Counted from the first letter of the stretch, positions 1-8,179 are shown. The stretch is 12,838 bases of DNA from Mesorhizobium sp. (GCA_019509685.1 JAEKLU010000239.1:1-12838); one strand, 5' to 3'. Made by a program: numbers and translations. Notes: a model not told the origin generated them from the sequence alone.

Positions 1-137
1 TCGCCCGCGCCGACGCCGCTTGCTACGCCGCCAAGGCGGCTGGCCGCGGCTGCGTTTCCGCAGCGCCCGACGAAGTTCCGCCCGGCGAAATTTCGAAAGG
101 CGGCGCGGCGCATCCGCCGCTCGCCGCGGCGTCTTAA
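1..137 (+). CDS. GGDEF-domain protein (diguanylate cyclase), 3' end only
   Basis: The reading frame starting at base 3 runs open from the window edge to a TAA at 135-137 and encodes 44 residues. It begins ARADAACYAAKAAGRGCV, which matches the last helix and strand of GGDEF domains (family pattern: ADxALYxAKxxGRNRV). About 26 low-complexity Pro/Ala/Gly residues follow before the stop. GGDEF proteins make cyclic di-GMP from two GTP; the active-site GGDEF motif lies outside the window, so activity cannot be judged. No EAL domain follows, so if this is a multidomain protein the GGDEF domain is the last one. A strong hairpin begins at the next base. The gene converges on the dehydrogenase gene ending at 282. 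The family call is fairly secure; catalytic competence is unknown. Confidence 0.72.
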   Translation, partial: ARADAACYAAKAAGRGCVSAAPDEVPPGEISKGGAAHPPLAAAS

Positions 138-190
138 AGCGGGTCGCGTGAAAAAGGATTCACGCGACCCGCTCTATCTCTTTGTTTTGA
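138..190 (+). terminator. Hairpin terminator after the GGDEF gene
   Basis: A perfect 15-bp inverted repeat (138-152 with 159-173) encloses a 6-nt loop and starts one base after the GGDEF stop codon. It is followed by a T-rich tract (TCTCTTTGTTTT, ending at 188). This resembles a rho-independent terminator, although the T tract starts a few bases after the stem. The hairpin is also the left module of the interspersed repeat at 138-262. Confidence 0.6.
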
Positions 191-262
191 CGCAATTCCG
201 GACGGAAGGCTACGGCCAAGCCGCCGAGCCTGACCGCTCACACTTTTCCTGGAATTGCTCTA
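138..262. repeat. Interspersed bipartite intergenic repeat, copy A
   Basis: The left module is a hairpin ending CGCTCTATCTCTTTGTTTT. The right module starts with GCAATTCC at 192-199 and closes with the inverted GGAATTGC at 251-258, then TCTA. Relative to copies B and D, this copy has about 27 extra bases between GACGGAA and CCGCTCACAC. Other copies are at 1179-1278, 4701-4758 and 12529-12631, all in the same orientation. It fills the gap between the convergent GGDEF and dehydrogenase genes. Confidence 0.75.
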
Positions 263-281
263 GGCGTTCAACTGAAAAAGA

Positions 282-1160
<879 letters not shown>

Positions 1161-1178
1161 TACCCCGATCCCGTCCGG

Positions 1179-1278
1179 AGCATCTCCGCCTCTGGGAGGC
1201 GCGAAACGCTCTCATCTGCTTGTTTAACGCAATTCCGTACGGAAAACTGCTAGGCACATTTCCTGGAACTGCTTTGAG
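1179..1278. repeat. Interspersed bipartite intergenic repeat, copy B
   Basis: The left module carries a 6-bp hairpin (CGCCTC at 1187-1192 with GAGGCG at 1196-1201), then CGCTCTCATCTGCTTGTTT, a degenerate form of the tract in copies A and E. The right module has GCAATTCC at 1229-1236 and a diverged GGAACTGC at 1265-1272. It lies directly upstream of the hbd start, so it would be part of that gene's promoter or 5' leader. Confidence 0.65.
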
Positions 1279-1308
1279 CCTTGGTGGCCCGCATTTTTGT
1301 GCAGTGCA

Positions 1309-1346
1309 AACTAAAAGGGCGGGGCGACTTCGTCTACCCCACCCTT
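1309..1346 (-). terminator. Terminator-like hairpin downstream of etfA
   Basis: On the minus strand an 8-bp GC-rich stem (1337-1344 with 1317-1324, one mismatch) with a possible inner GAC/GTC pairing is followed immediately by TTTTAGTT. It starts about 30 nt after the etfA stop. The form is that of a rho-independent terminator and would separate or attenuate hbd from etfBA. Confidence 0.5.
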
Positions 1347-1375
1347 CACAATTTAGTACGTCCAGGTAGAACGCG

Positions 1376-2305
1376 TCAAAGCGCCTTTTGCAGCTCCGGC
1401 AGGATGACAAAGAGATCGCCAACCAGGCCGTAATCGGCAACCTGGAAGATCGGCGCTTCCTCGTCCTTGTTGATGGCCACGATGACCTTGGAGTCCTTCA
1501 TGCCGGCGAGGTGCTGGATGGCGCCGGAGATGCCGACGGCGATGTAGAGGTCGGGCGCGACCACCTTGCCGGTCTGGCCGACCTGCCAGTCATTCGGCGC
1601 GTAGCCGGCATCGACGGCGGCTCGGCTTGCGCCGACGGCGGCGCCGAGCTTGTCGGCAACCGGCAGGATGACCTCCTGGAACTTCTCCGAGGAGCCGAGC
1701 GCGCGGCCGCCGGAGATGATGATCTTGGCCGAGGTCAGCTCCGGACGGTCGTTCTCCGAGAGCTTGTTCTCGACGAAGGAGGAGAGGCCCGGGTTGGCGG
1801 CTGCGCTGACCGTCTCGATCGAGGCTGAACCGCCTTCGGGCGCCGCCGTGAAGGAGGCGGTGCGCACGGTGATGACTTTTTTGGCGTCGGTCGACTGCAC
1901 GGTCTGGATGGCGTTGCCGGCATAGATCGGGCGCTTGAAGGTGTCGGGCGAGACCACTTCGATGATTTCCGACACCTGCGCGACGTCGAGCAGGGCCGCG
2001 ACGCGGGGGGCGACATTCTTGCCGGACGAGGTGGCCGGGGCGATGATGGTGTCGTAAGCGCCTGCGAGCGACACAACGAGGGCCGCCGTCGGCTCGGCGA
2101 GGCGCTCGGCAAGCTCGTCGGCTTCGGCCAGCAGCACCTTGCGCACGCCCTTCAGCTTGGCGGCGGCGTCGGCGGCGCCCTTGGCGCCCTTGCCGGCGAC
2201 GAGCACGTCGACATCGGAGCCGATCTGCAGCGCCGTCGTCAGCGTCTTGGCGGTCTGGTCGGAAAGGCTTGCGTTGTCGTGTTCGGCGATGAGGAGAATA
2301 GCCAT
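1376..2305 (-). CDS. etfA: Electron transfer flavoprotein subunit alpha (EtfA)
   Basis: 309-residue FAD-binding subunit of ETF, which accepts electrons from acyl-CoA and related dehydrogenases and passes them to ETF:quinone oxidoreductase at the membrane. The N-terminal ETF domain covers about residues 1-185. The C-terminal FAD domain (about 190-309) shows the family motifs ISGGRALGS (197-205), [20 protein letters not shown] (225-244), [16 protein letters not shown] (254-269) and [16 protein letters not shown] (278-293). Length fits the alphaproteobacterial/mitochondrial type (group I), not a bifurcating ETF. The ATG is preceded by AAGGA about 9 nt upstream. It begins 20 nt after the etfB stop, so the two subunits are almost certainly co-transcribed and translated in step. 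A terminator-like hairpin follows. Confidence 0.96.
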   Translation of the reverse strand: MAILLIAEHDNASLSDQTAKTLTTALQIGSDVDVLVAGKGAKGAADAAAKLKGVRKVLLAEADELAERLAEPTAALVVSLAGAYDTIIAPATSSGKNVAPRVAALLDVAQVSEIIEVVSPDTFKRPIYAGNAIQTVQSTDAKKVITVRTASFTAAPEGGSASIETVSAAANPGLSSFVENKLSENDRPELTSAKIIISGGRALGSSEKFQEVILPVADKLGAAVGASRAAVDAGYAPNDWQVGQTGKVVAPDLYIAVGISGAIQHLAGMKDSKVIVAINKDEEAPIFQVADYGLVGDLFVILPELQKAL

Positions 2306-2325
2306 TTTATCTGTTCCTTCCGATC

Positions 2326-3075
2326 TCAGAGCACGCCGGCTTCGTTCTTCAGCTTGTCGACCAACTCGGCGACGCTCTTGACCTTGACGCCCGCCTTACG
2401 GCCGCTCGGCTCCTCGGTCTTGACCACCTTGAGGCGCGGCTTGACGTCGGCGCCGTAGTCGGCCGGGCTCTTCTCGTCGAGCGGCTTCTTCTTGGCCTTC
2501 ATGATGTTGGGCAAGGACGCATAGCGCGGCTGGTTGAGGCGCAGGTCGGCGGTGACGATCGCCGGCATCTTCAACTCGACGGTCTGCAGGCCGCCGTCGA
2601 CTTCGCGCGTCACCTTGGCCTTGTCGCCTTCGAGCACGATCTTGGAAGCGAATGTCCCTTGAGCCCAGCCGAGCAGCGCCGCCAGCATCTGGCCGGTCTG
2701 GTTCGAATCGTCGTCGATCGCCTGCTTGCCGAGGATGACCAGGCCGGGCTTCTCTGCATCGACCACGCCCTTCAGCACCTTGGCCACACCCAGCGGCTCG
2801 GTCTGCTCGTCGGTCTTGACCAGGATGGCGCGATCGGCGCCCATGGCGAGCGCGGTGCGCAGCGTTTCCTGCGCCTGCTGCGGGCCGATCGACACCACGA
2901 TGATCTCTTCCGCCTTGCCGGCTTCCTTGATCCGGATCGCTTCCTCGACCGCGATCTCGTCAAACGGGTTCATCGCCATCTTGACGTTGGCAAGCTCGAC
3001 ACCCAGTCCGTCGGCTTTCACCCGGACCTTGACGTTGGCGTCCACAACCCGCTTCACGGGCACAAGGATCTTCAT
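2326..3075 (-). CDS. etfB: Electron transfer flavoprotein subunit beta (EtfB)
   Basis: 249-residue partner of EtfA; in this family it binds structural AMP and carries the loop that docks onto dehydrogenases. It begins [17 protein letters not shown] is at residues 36-40 and the nucleotide-binding stretch [14 protein letters not shown] at 116-129. The recognition loop (about 184-198) reads [14 protein letters not shown], very close to the mitochondrial protein, where a leucine anchors the partner dehydrogenase and nearby lysines are methylated. The ATG at 3075 is preceded by AGAGGTG. It is the first gene of the etfBA pair. The 206-bp gap to the upstream rhomboid gene holds a palindrome and probably the etf promoter, but I could not pick convincing -35/-10 boxes. 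Confidence 0.96.
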   Translation of the reverse strand: MKILVPVKRVVDANVKVRVKADGLGVELANVKMAMNPFDEIAVEEAIRIKEAGKAEEIIVVSIGPQQAQETLRTALAMGADRAILVKTDEQTEPLGVAKVLKGVVDAEKPGLVILGKQAIDDDSNQTGQMLAALLGWAQGTFASKIVLEGDKAKVTREVDGGLQTVELKMPAIVTADLRLNQPRYASLPNIMKAKKKPLDEKSPADYGADVKPRLKVVKTEEPSGRKAGVKVKSVAELVDKLKNEAGVL

Positions 3076-3160
3076 TTCCTGTCACCTCTTCTGAGATAGA
3101 TCGGGCGCGCTATAGCAGCACGCATATGCCTAGAGTTGTCGAAAGCCGACATTCCTGACT

Positions 3161-3197
3161 GAATTCCGGCCAATCGGAATTCTGGCCGGACGGAATT
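3161..3197. repeat. Palindromic element upstream of etfB
   Basis: CCGGCCA (3166-3172) pairs with TGGCCGG (3183-3189) around a 10-nt loop. Further AATT/AATT pairing is possible outside, and GAATTCC (3161-3167) repeats inverted as GGAATTC (3176-3182). The words ATTCCGG and GGACGGAATT resemble the right module of the interspersed repeat, so this may be a rearranged relative. There is no T tract, so a terminator role for the rhomboid gene is weakly supported. Confidence 0.4.
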
Positions 3198-3281
3198 GTG
3201 GTCTTCAACAGCCTAATCGGGTGGGGCTTCCGTAGTGGCGGCAGTCCGGCGCGTCAATATCCCACGACGCACTCAATCGGT

Positions 3282-4085
3282 TCAGTCCCGAGGCGATGTT
3301 GCGCCACGGCCCCATTGCGGTGCCTGCTGGGATGCGTCGTCCACGGGCGGCTCGATCGGAACCGGCGCCTGCTGGACAGTGGGCGTCGGATCCGGCTCGC
3401 CGTCGGCGCCGGCAAACAGCGGCACGCCGCGGCTGCGCAGGATCAGCACCAGGATCGACCCGGCGATGATGCCGCCAATATGGCAGGACCAGGAAATCTG
3501 GTTTTCGCCGCCGGCGGCAAACATCACCACCTGGAACAGGATCCACAGGATCAGCGGGATGAAGGCCGGGATGCGCAACGGAATGCGGGCAAAGGCCAAA
3601 ACCCAGACTTTGACGCGGGGATAAAGGATCAGATAGGCGGCGACGACACCGGCAATGGCGCCCGAGGCGCCGATCAGCGGCGTCTGCGAATCCCAGGCCA
3701 TCAACCCCTGGAAGAAGGCGCCGGCGACGGCGCAAAGCAGGTAGAAGATCAGATAGCGGAGATGACCGAGCGCATCCTCGACATTGTCGCCGAACACCCA
3801 CAGGAACAGCATGTTGCCGCCGAGATGGAAGATGTCGGCATGCAGGAACGAGTAGGTCAGATAGCTGAGGCTCTCGGGAATGACGACGAATTCGGGCGAG
3901 AGCTCGACCTTGTCATGGACCACCGAAGGAATGAAACCGAGCCCGAGCACCGCCGCATTGGTGAAGTTCTCGCCGCCGATCGTGGTCGCCAGAAAGACCA
4001 GCGCGTTGGCCACGATCAGGCCGATCGTCACATATTGCAGGCGAATGTGGCGCAGCCTGTTGGTGTCGTAAAGCGGGATGAACAT
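3282..4085 (-). CDS. Rhomboid family intramembrane serine protease
   Basis: 267-residue polytopic inner-membrane protease of the rhomboid (S54) family, which cleaves transmembrane segments of other proteins; its substrate here is unknown. The catalytic dyad is visible: Ser141 in GASGA and His202 in SCHIGGIIAGS. The helix-2 motif HADIFHLGGN (82-91) supplies the conserved His82, His87 and Asn91. About six hydrophobic segments span residues 15-215, with a large first loop at about 40-75. The C-terminal 45 residues are Pro/Gln/Ala-rich and presumably cytosolic and disordered. A GGGAGGG lies about 5 nt before the ATG. The gene starts 21 nt after the adenosyltransferase stop, suggesting co-transcription. 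The family call is secure; the biological role is not known. Confidence 0.93.
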   Translation of the reverse strand: MFIPLYDTNRLRHIRLQYVTIGLIVANALVFLATTIGGENFTNAAVLGLGFIPSVVHDKVELSPEFVVIPESLSYLTYSFLHADIFHLGGNMLFLWVFGDNVEDALGHLRYLIFYLLCAVAGAFFQGLMAWDSQTPLIGASGAIAGVVAAYLILYPRVKVWVLAFARIPLRIPAFIPLILWILFQVVMFAAGGENQISWSCHIGGIIAGSILVLILRSRGVPLFAGADGEPDPTPTVQQAPVPIEPPVDDASQQAPQWGRGATSPRD

Positions 4086-4106
4086 CGGACCCTCCCGCTT
4101 CGAAAA

Positions 4107-4688
4107 TCAGCGGTTCTTGCCGGGCACCCATAGCACGTCGGCATTTCCATTGTCATTGACCGCGCGGGCGGCGACAAACAGAAAGTCCGAGACGCGGTTG
4201 ATGTATTTCAACGCCTCGCGGTTGACATGCTCGGCCGGATCCTGCGCCAGCGCGACCATGAGACGCTCGGCGCGACGCGCCACGGTGCGGGCCAGATGGA
4301 GTGCCGCCGCCGCCGGCGTACCGCCGTTGAGGACGAAGGACTTCAGCGGCCGCAGGTCCTTGTTGATGAGGTCGATATCCTGTTCGACGCGGTTGGTCTG
4401 CGCGGCGACGATGCGCAAAGGCTCGTATTCGAGCGGCTTGCCATCATCCGGGACCGCAAGGTCGGCGCCGAGATCGAAGAGGTCGTTCTGGATGCGCGAC
4501 AGCATGGCGTCGATCGCGGGGTGGCCGGCGCCGGTGTGAATGCGCGCCATGCCGATGCAGGCATTGGCCTCGTCGACGGTGCCATAGGCCTCGACGCGCA
4601 GGTCCGATTTCAGCCGCCGTTCGCCGGTGCCGAGACCCGTGGTGCCGTCGTCGCCGGTGCGGGTGTAGATCTTGTTGAGCTTGACCAC
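4107..4688 (-). CDS. Cob(I)alamin adenosyltransferase, PduO type
   Basis: 193-residue cytosolic enzyme that transfers the adenosyl group of ATP to cob(I)alamin, giving adenosylcobalamin, the cofactor of methylmalonyl-CoA mutase and other isomerases. The N-terminal ATP loop TRTGDDGTTGL is at residues 9-19. VDEANA is at 38-43, FVLNGG at 118-123, the arginine-rich RTVARRAER at 134-142, and NRVSDFLF at 164-171; all are PduO/MMAB-type signatures, distinct from CobA/BtuR. I chose the GTG at 4688 because the protein then begins VKLNKIYTRTGD as in the family and an AAGGGGGA sits about 5 nt upstream. The in-frame start at 4718 would add residues drawn from a repeat copy. No cobalamin riboswitch is visible. 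It lies between the HIG1-like gene and the rhomboid gene. Confidence 0.93.
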   Translation of the reverse strand: MVKLNKIYTRTGDDGTTGLGTGERRLKSDLRVEAYGTVDEANACIGMARIHTGAGHPAIDAMLSRIQNDLFDLGADLAVPDDGKPLEYEPLRIVAAQTNRVEQDIDLINKDLRPLKSFVLNGGTPAAAALHLARTVARRAERLMVALAQDPAEHVNREALKYINRVSDFLFVAARAVNDNGNADVLWVPGKNR

Positions 4689-4700
4689 GCCGTCCCCCTT

Positions 4701-4758
4701 AAGCGGTTTTTGATGCAATTCCAGGCTGAAAACCTTGTCCCATTTTTCCGGGAACTGC
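4701..4758. repeat. Interspersed intergenic repeat, copy D (right module)
   Basis: This copy has AGCGGTTTTTGATGCAATTCC and the closing GGAACTGC at 4751-4758, with GCAATTCC at 4715-4722. The left hairpin module is missing. It sits in the 78-bp gap between the HIG1-like gene and the adenosyltransferase gene, so it would lie inside a transcript if the block is an operon. Confidence 0.6.
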
Positions 4759-4766
4759 CAAGTCCG

Positions 4767-4958
4767 TTATTTGCGGGTGAAATAGACGACGAGCAGAAGC
4801 AGCGCCAAGGCCACCGCCTGCAGCATCACGCGCGCCTGCATCAGCTTGTTCGAGGTGACGCCGTCGCCGCCGCGCATCATGTTGATGAGGCCGCGGACCA
4901 GCACGATCAGGACCGCGGCCATGGCCACAACGGCGAGGATTTTGAGGACGGTGACCAT
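4767..4958 (-). CDS. Twin transmembrane protein, HIG1-domain-like
   Basis: 63-residue protein with two hydrophobic segments (about residues 4-22 and 44-60) joined by a polar loop, RGLINMMRGGDGVTSNKL. Length and layout match the small bacterial HIG1-type (hypoxia-induced protein, conserved region) family. Part of the HIG1 signature survives at the start of helix 2: QARVMLQ has the Arg and Gln of the R-x3-Q core, but the upstream Q/I and R/H positions read Asn and Gln. Eukaryotic HIG1 proteins associate with cytochrome c oxidase and respiratory supercomplexes; a similar role here is inference. ATG start with GGAG about 8 nt upstream. It begins 23 nt after the SDR stop and is followed by the adenosyltransferase gene. 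The call as a real gene is strong; the domain name is moderate. Confidence 0.8.
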   Translation of the reverse strand: MVTVLKILAVVAMAAVLIVLVRGLINMMRGGDGVTSNKLMQARVMLQAVALALLLLVVYFTRK

Positions 4959-4981
4959 CTGGCGGCTCCAGTTCGGTTCGC

Positions 4982-5848
4982 TCAGGCGCGCCTGGCAAGC
5001 ACGCGATAAAGCAGGGACGCCGGCAGGATGCGTTTCAGCACCACGCCGATCTTAGCCGGCACCGTTACCACATAGTGCGGGCGCGGGCGCTGTGACAGAA
5101 GCGCGTGACGCAGTGCGGCATGCACGATCTCCGGTCCAGGCTTCAGCCGCGACACGCTGCCGCCGGCCCGCAGGCGCGCTAGCTGCGCCTCGTAGTCGGC
5201 GCGATGGGCGGAATTTTCGATGTCGATGTTCTTCAGCAGCCAAGGCAGGGCGTTGCTGGCGATCTTCGAGGTCACCGGTCCCGGCTCGATCAGCGACAAA
5301 TGGATACCGCTGCCTTCGAGTTCCTGGCGCAGGCACAGCATCAGGCCCTCGATGGCGTGCTTGGACGCCGAATAAGCGCCGCGAAAGCGGACCGGCGCCA
5401 GTCCGAGGATCGAGGAACAGTGGACGAGGCGGCCGTGCCCCTGGCGGCGCATGACCGGCACGATGCGTCGGGTGAGATCGTGCCAGCCAAAGAAATTGGC
5501 CTCGAATTGTTCGCGCAGTGCCTCGACAGGCAGGTCCTCGACAGCGCCGGGCTGCGCGTAGGCGCCGTTGTTGAACAGCGCATCGAGCGTGCCGCCGGTC
5601 TTGCCCAGCACCGCATCGACCAGGGCGGCGATCGATCCCGGCTCACGATAGTCGAGATAGAAGGCCTCGATGCCGTCCGCCGCGAGGGCGGCGATATCGT
5701 CCGGCTTACGGGCCGTGGCGAACACTCGCCAGCCTTCCGCCTTCAGCGCCCGCGCGCAATAAGCGCCGATCCCGGAGGAGGCACCGGTGACAATGATGGT
5801 GCGCAACTCTTTCGCTTCTGGAATCGTTGTCTGAGCCGGGGTTGCCAT
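4982..5848 (-). CDS. SDR family oxidoreductase
   Basis: About 288-residue classical short-chain dehydrogenase/reductase, NAD(P)-dependent; the substrate cannot be inferred. It shows TGASSGIG at residues 21-28, FNNGAY at 92-97 where classical members have NNAG, a serine pair at 145-146, and the catalytic YSASK (Tyr159, Lys163). ATARK after strand 2 suggests NADPH preference. The C-terminal extension (RPHYVVTVPAKIGVVLKRIL...) is long and basic-hydrophobic, as in SDRs near membranes. Two starts are possible: the ATG at 5848, with GGGAAG about 12 nt upstream, or a TTG at 5857 that is too close to that site. I prefer the ATG. It is divergent from the YihY gene across 58 bp and is the first gene of the leftward block. 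Confidence 0.88.
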   Translation of the reverse strand: MATPAQTTIPEAKELRTIIVTGASSGIGAYCARALKAEGWRVFATARKPDDIAALAADGIEAFYLDYREPGSIAALVDAVLGKTGGTLDALFNNGAYAQPGAVEDLPVEALREQFEANFFGWHDLTRRIVPVMRRQGHGRLVHCSSILGLAPVRFRGAYSASKHAIEGLMLCLRQELEGSGIHLSLIEPGPVTSKIASNALPWLLKNIDIENSAHRADYEAQLARLRAGGSVSRLKPGPEIVHAALRHALLSQRPRPHYVVTVPAKIGVVLKRILPASLLYRVLARRA

Positions 5849-5906
5849 TTGCCGCAATCACTTCCCATATTCGCGGCGTCGACACAATCGAGCGGAGCGA
5901 GGGCCC

Positions 5907-6758
5907 TTGCTACGAAATATCGTCGCCCTCAAACGCGTGCTCTACGACGCCGTGGGCCATTTCAACACCGATGACGGCTGGGCGATGGCCAGCCATCTGG
6001 CGATCACGTCGCTGATGGCGCTGTTTCCATTCCTGATCTTTGCCACGACGCTCGGCAGCTTCCTTGGCGCGCGCGCCTTTGCAGATACGGCCGTGCATCT
6101 GGTCTTCGACACCTGGCCCGAGCAGATCGCCAAGCCGATCGCGCATGAGGTCCAGAACGTGCTGACGGTCAGGCGGACCGACCTTCTGACCTATGGCGTG
6201 CTGCTTGCCGCCTATTTCGCCTCGAACGGCATCGAGGCGCTGCGCACCTCGCTCAACCGCGCCTATCGGGTGACCGAGACGCGCGGCATCGTCTACCGCC
6301 GGATACAGAGCATCATCTTCGTGCTGATCGCCACGGCAGGTTTCCTGGCGATCAGCGTGCTTCTGGTCTTCGCGCCGCTGCTGGCGCGGCTGGCCGAAGC
6401 GCATATCGAAGGGATCCAGCCCTATATGGGCACCATCACGCTGTGGCGGTACATCATTGCCACAACCGTCATCGTCGGCGGGCTGTTTGCGGTGCATATC
6501 TGGCTGCCCGCCGGCAAACGCCGGTTCTTCTCGATTATACCGGGCATCATCTTCACGCTGGTGGCCTGGCTGATCGGCTCAACGGTCTTTGCCACCTATC
6601 TCGACCACTTCTCGTCCTATGTGACGACCTATGCCGGGCTTGCCTCGATCATGATCGCGGTGGTCTTCCTCTACATGTTGTCGGCAATTTTCATCCTGGG
6701 CGGCGAGCTCAACGCCTCGATCAGCCGCTATCTCGAAGCGCGCGCCAGGGTCGGATGA
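5907..6758 (+). CDS. YihY/virulence factor BrkB family membrane protein
   Basis: 283-residue integral membrane protein of the YihY/BrkB family (formerly mis-annotated as RNase BN); molecular function is not established. Hydrophobic segments lie at about residues 28-55, 92-108, 135-160, 182-202, 208-230 and 242-268, giving the six-helix topology of the family. Family hallmarks include the LMALFPFLIF stretch (36-45), SNGIEALRTSLNRAYRV (106-122) and the closing FILGGELNASISRY (262-275). The TTG at 5907 is the upstream-most plausible start, with GAGGG 4 nt before it; a GTG at codon 11 is an alternative. It converges on the DMT transporter gene across a repeat hairpin. Confidence 0.9.
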   Translation: MLRNIVALKRVLYDAVGHFNTDDGWAMASHLAITSLMALFPFLIFATTLGSFLGARAFADTAVHLVFDTWPEQIAKPIAHEVQNVLTVRRTDLLTYGVLLAAYFASNGIEALRTSLNRAYRVTETRGIVYRRIQSIIFVLIATAGFLAISVLLVFAPLLARLAEAHIEGIQPYMGTITLWRYIIATTVIVGGLFAVHIWLPAGKRRFFSIIPGIIFTLVAWLIGSTVFATYLDHFSSYVTTYAGLASIMIAVVFLYMLSAIFILGGELNASISRYLEARARVG

Positions 6759-6876
6759 GGGCTGAGGAATTGACGAACTGAAGAACTGAAGAACTGAAGA
6801 AAAAAGGCGGCCATATCTGGCATATTGTGCTTCTTCCTCAGTTCCTCAGTTCCCCAGTTCTTCCCTTGGCTGGCCG
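6759..6876. repeat. Mirrored octamer-repeat hairpin between convergent genes
   Basis: Three tandem copies of GAACTGAA (6775-6798) lie left of a spacer of about 35 nt. Three tandem octamers on the right (CCTCAGTT, CCTCAGTT, CCCCAGTT, about 6837-6860) are their approximate reverse complement, with seven of eight bases matching. The arms can fold into a stem of roughly 30 bp. The right arm runs through the last codons and stop of the DMT transporter gene. The position suggests a bidirectional terminator. Confidence 0.65.
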
Positions 6877-7734
6877 CGCCGTGGCCAGGCCGACACCAAG
6901 CGTGGCGATCGCCATGCCGGCGATCTGCAGCGTGTTGAGCTGTTCGCCGAACAAGGCCCAGGCGATGACGGCGGTGACGGCCGGCACCAGGTAGAATAGC
7001 GAAGCCACCTTCGACATTTCGCCGTCCCTGATCATCACCATCAACAGGAAGATGGCGCCGATCGACAGCACCAGGACCAACCAGGCAAAAGCGAAGATGA
7101 GCTCGCCATTGATGGTGACGGCGCGTGTTTCGAAAGCCAAAGAGCCCAGGATCATCAGGGCCGAGCCACCGACATATTGCCACATGGTCGCCGAAACCAG
7201 GTCGCCGCCGGACGCGTAGCGCTTCTGCCAGATGGTGCCGGCGCTCATGCCGAGGACGGAAATCAACGACGCGATCAGCGTCGCCGGCGTGACGCCGCCG
7301 CCCATCGTTCCAAGCTTCGGCCACAGCACGATGATGACGCCGATGAGCCCGACGGCAAGGCCGGCCCAGTGGCGCGGCAGGATCGCCTCACCGAGGAATT
7401 TGCCGGCAAGCACCGCCGTGATCAGCGGCTGCAGGCCGACGATCAATGCCGAAAGTCCGGCCGGCATGCCCCTGTGGATCGCCCAGAAGACGGCACCGAG
7501 ATAGACGCCATGCATGAGCATGCCCGCGATCGTCGCGTGCAGCGCTTCCGCGCGGGTCGACCGGCGCGAACCGAGCAGGATCGTCAGGCCTGCCAGAATG
7601 ATGGCCGCGAGCACGAAGCGGATGGCGAGGAACGTGAAAGGCTCCGCCCAGGGCATGGCATAGCGCGCGCCGATGAAGCCGGTCGCCCACAGGACGACGA
7701 ACGAGGCGGGGATGAACCGCTTGATGCTTTGCAT
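6838..7734 (-). CDS. DMT superfamily transporter (EamA family)
   Basis: 298-residue inner-membrane transporter with ten predicted helices in two EamA repeats (about residues 8-138 and 150-287). The sequence is typical of drug/metabolite exporters; the substrate is not predictable. Seen: SFVVLWATGFIGARYAMPWA at 11-30, with the GF-x2-AR pattern of the family, and GEQLNTLQIAGMAIATLGVG at 263-282, the usual end of repeat 2. I place the start at the ATG at 7734 (MQSIKRFIP); an in-frame TTG at 7773 would add 13 non-hydrophobic residues. The last residues, GRTGELRN, are encoded by an intergenic-type octamer repeat, so the C-terminus seems to have been rewritten by repeat growth. It is divergent from the small membrane protein gene. 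Confidence 0.9.
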   Translation of the reverse strand: MQSIKRFIPASFVVLWATGFIGARYAMPWAEPFTFLAIRFVLAAIILAGLTILLGSRRSTRAEALHATIAGMLMHGVYLGAVFWAIHRGMPAGLSALIVGLQPLITAVLAGKFLGEAILPRHWAGLAVGLIGVIIVLWPKLGTMGGGVTPATLIASLISVLGMSAGTIWQKRYASGGDLVSATMWQYVGGSALMILGSLAFETRAVTINGELIFAFAWLVLVLSIGAIFLLMVMIRDGEMSKVASLFYLVPAVTAVIAWALFGEQLNTLQIAGMAIATLGVGLATARPAKGRTGELRN

Positions 7735-7831
7735 TGTCGGAGCCTGGGTGGGGTGAAAGATTGATGACGGCAATTGCTCTAATGCCGTTCAATCCGGCAA
7801 GCAAAGCGAAACGGTTGATCCATAAGCTAAA

Positions 7832-7874
7832 TTGAATTCAACAGGCGGTGCCAAAAGGGGGGCATGACGCGTCA
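7832..7874. promoter_or_regulatory. Two short palindromes in the divergent intergenic region
   Basis: TTGAATTCAA (7832-7841) and TGACGCGTCA (7865-7874) are perfect 10-bp palindromes in the 157-bp gap between the divergent transporter and small membrane protein genes. Either could be an operator, but 10-bp palindromes also occur by chance. No clear -35/-10 pair was identified. Confidence 0.25.
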
Positions 7875-7891
7875 CGGCGCCATGGTGGGGA

Positions 7892-8179
7892 ATGTTTTTG
7901 CATCTCGATACGACCGACCTTTTGATCGCGCTCGCGGTCATTGCCGCTTTCGGCTTCCTTTTCGGTGCCGTGCTCGACGCGATCCTGAAAGAGAGCGGCT
8001 TCGGCCCAACCGGCAATACGCTGCTCTTCATCGCAGGGTTCTTCATCGCGGTGCTGGTCGCGAACAGGCATGGCATCGCCCTCAACGATTTGCGACTCGC
8101 GACCGCTTGCGGTCTTGGCGGCGCCTTCGCGTTCATCAGCGCGGTAGCGCTCCTGAAGGCAGGTATTGCGCGTCTATAG
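7892..8179 (+). CDS. Small three-helix membrane protein, function unknown
   Basis: Up to 95 residues, strongly hydrophobic, with three likely transmembrane helices at about 9-31, 43-58 and 69-90. The loops are short and contain LKESGFGPTGN and ANRHGIALNDLR. I do not recognise the family; the GxxxG/GFxFG content suggests tightly packed helices. The start is uncertain. The ATG at 7892 directly abuts its only Shine-Dalgarno-like stretch, GGTGGGG (7884-7890), whereas a TTG at 7898 (two codons in, product starting HLDTTDLL) lies 7 nt after it, a normal spacing. The TAG stop is at 8177-8179 and the convergent gluQRS stop begins at 8180, with no base between. Codon use matches the neighbours, supporting a real gene. 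Confidence 0.65.
   Translation: MFLHLDTTDLLIALAVIAAFGFLFGAVLDAILKESGFGPTGNTLLFIAGFFIAVLVANRHGIALNDLRLATACGLGGAFAFISAVALLKAGIARL

Noticed and set aside
3198..4133. 311-codon plus-strand frame opposite the rhomboid gene
   Set aside because: Asp/Gln/His/Gly-rich shadow of a conserved rhomboid protease with an intact catalytic dyad.
4689..4718. Upstream in-frame start of the adenosyltransferase
   Set aside because: The added residues come from repeat copy D, and the ribosome site fits the GTG at 4688.
4107..4958. Cobalamin riboswitch upstream of the adenosyltransferase
   Set aside because: The 78-bp gap is filled by repeat copy D and has no room for, or sign of, a B12-box structure.
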